Source: Oscillospiraceae bacterium (lineage in GTDB: Bacteria; Bacillota; Clostridia; Oscillospirales; Ruminococcaceae). From it: DNA of 50,932 bases. Both the position numbers and the translations under genes were made by a program. This document shows positions 50,910 through 50,932 of the stretch, piece by piece. Where the stretch lies: contig JAFRAJ010000006.1 in assembly GCA_017405465.1 (NCBI GenBank), forward strand, positions 1 to 50,932. Direction: 5' to 3'. Position 1 is the first letter of the stretch; each line of letters begins with the position of its first letter. The notes below the pieces were generated by a model. That model made no database searches and had not been told where the DNA came from. It saw nothing but the letters and a program-made list of their open reading frames with translations.

Positions 50910-50932
50910 TTGCTTCTGACCCGTACTGCCAA
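50910..50932 (+). CDS. Start of a gene cut by the window edge
   Basis: AAAGGAGGTG at 50894-50902 is followed by a TTG start and the codons for (M)LLTRTA. The first residues resemble the start of Rrf2-family regulators (MLLTRxxxYA), and palindromic sites lie just upstream, but seven codons cannot prove it. Confidence 0.4.

Overview
The window looks like chromosomal DNA of a low-to-mid GC Bacillota, most likely an anaerobic Clostridia. The signs are AGGAGG-type ribosome sites before nearly every gene, AddAB in place of RecBCD, TmcAL, a G5/3D cell-wall protein, type III glutamine synthetase, a yybP-ykoY riboswitch and heavy AGA/AGG arginine codon use. No rRNA, transposase, prophage or CRISPR array is visible.

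Layout. (1) 1-790: an intact tRNA-Arg(CCT) gene, then two truncated tRNA-Arg(CCT) 5' halves and a stretch dense in inverted repeats. It reads as the scar of repeated site-specific recombination in a tRNA anticodon loop. (2) 793-4461: CPBP protease, tadA, a ttcA-like gene and a G5/3D cell-wall protein in a tightly overlapping operon. (3) 4595-7024: two tandem CE1-like esterases behind a near-consensus promoter. (4) 7118-13301, minus strand: a VanY-type carboxypeptidase with InlB-type repeats, an XRE-TPR regulator, a TetR/flavodoxin-fold trio with a clear operator, a candidate small RNA, and ackA. (5) 13396-25707: tmcAL-tsaE-tsaB-rpiB, a small membrane protein, an Lrp-type regulator with an aminotransferase, ispE, and addB-addA. 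ackA and tmcAL diverge from interlocked promoters. (6) 25734-28522: a manganese riboswitch controlling a P-type cation ATPase. (7) 28617-29036: a DUF1893 protein. (8) 29278-35471: the most unusual locus. A 1738-residue protein combines a Q/Y/P-rich head, about 500 residues of coiled coil with hendecad repeats, nine exactly phased 27-residue acidic repeats, and a C-terminal ABC-ATPase-like domain that has lost its Walker A motif. A six-helix ABC-2-like membrane protein follows. (9) 35533-47494: a LysR regulator diverging from a likely seven-gene operon glnN-ilvE-purA-purB-guaA-glmS-pyrG. (10) 47573-50932: a CNNM/CorC-type protein, an MBL-fold hydrolase, a second CPBP protease, and the first codons of a gene running off the right edge.

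Themes. Five genes act on tRNA anticodon loops (tadA, ttcA-like, tmcAL, tsaE, tsaB). The glnN operon couples glutamine synthesis to three glutamine-consuming amidotransferases (GuaA, GlmS, PyrG). Cell-envelope functions recur: G5/3D protein, VanY, GlmS and the giant coiled-coil/permease pair. All functions are inferred from reading the sequence by eye; no database search was possible.
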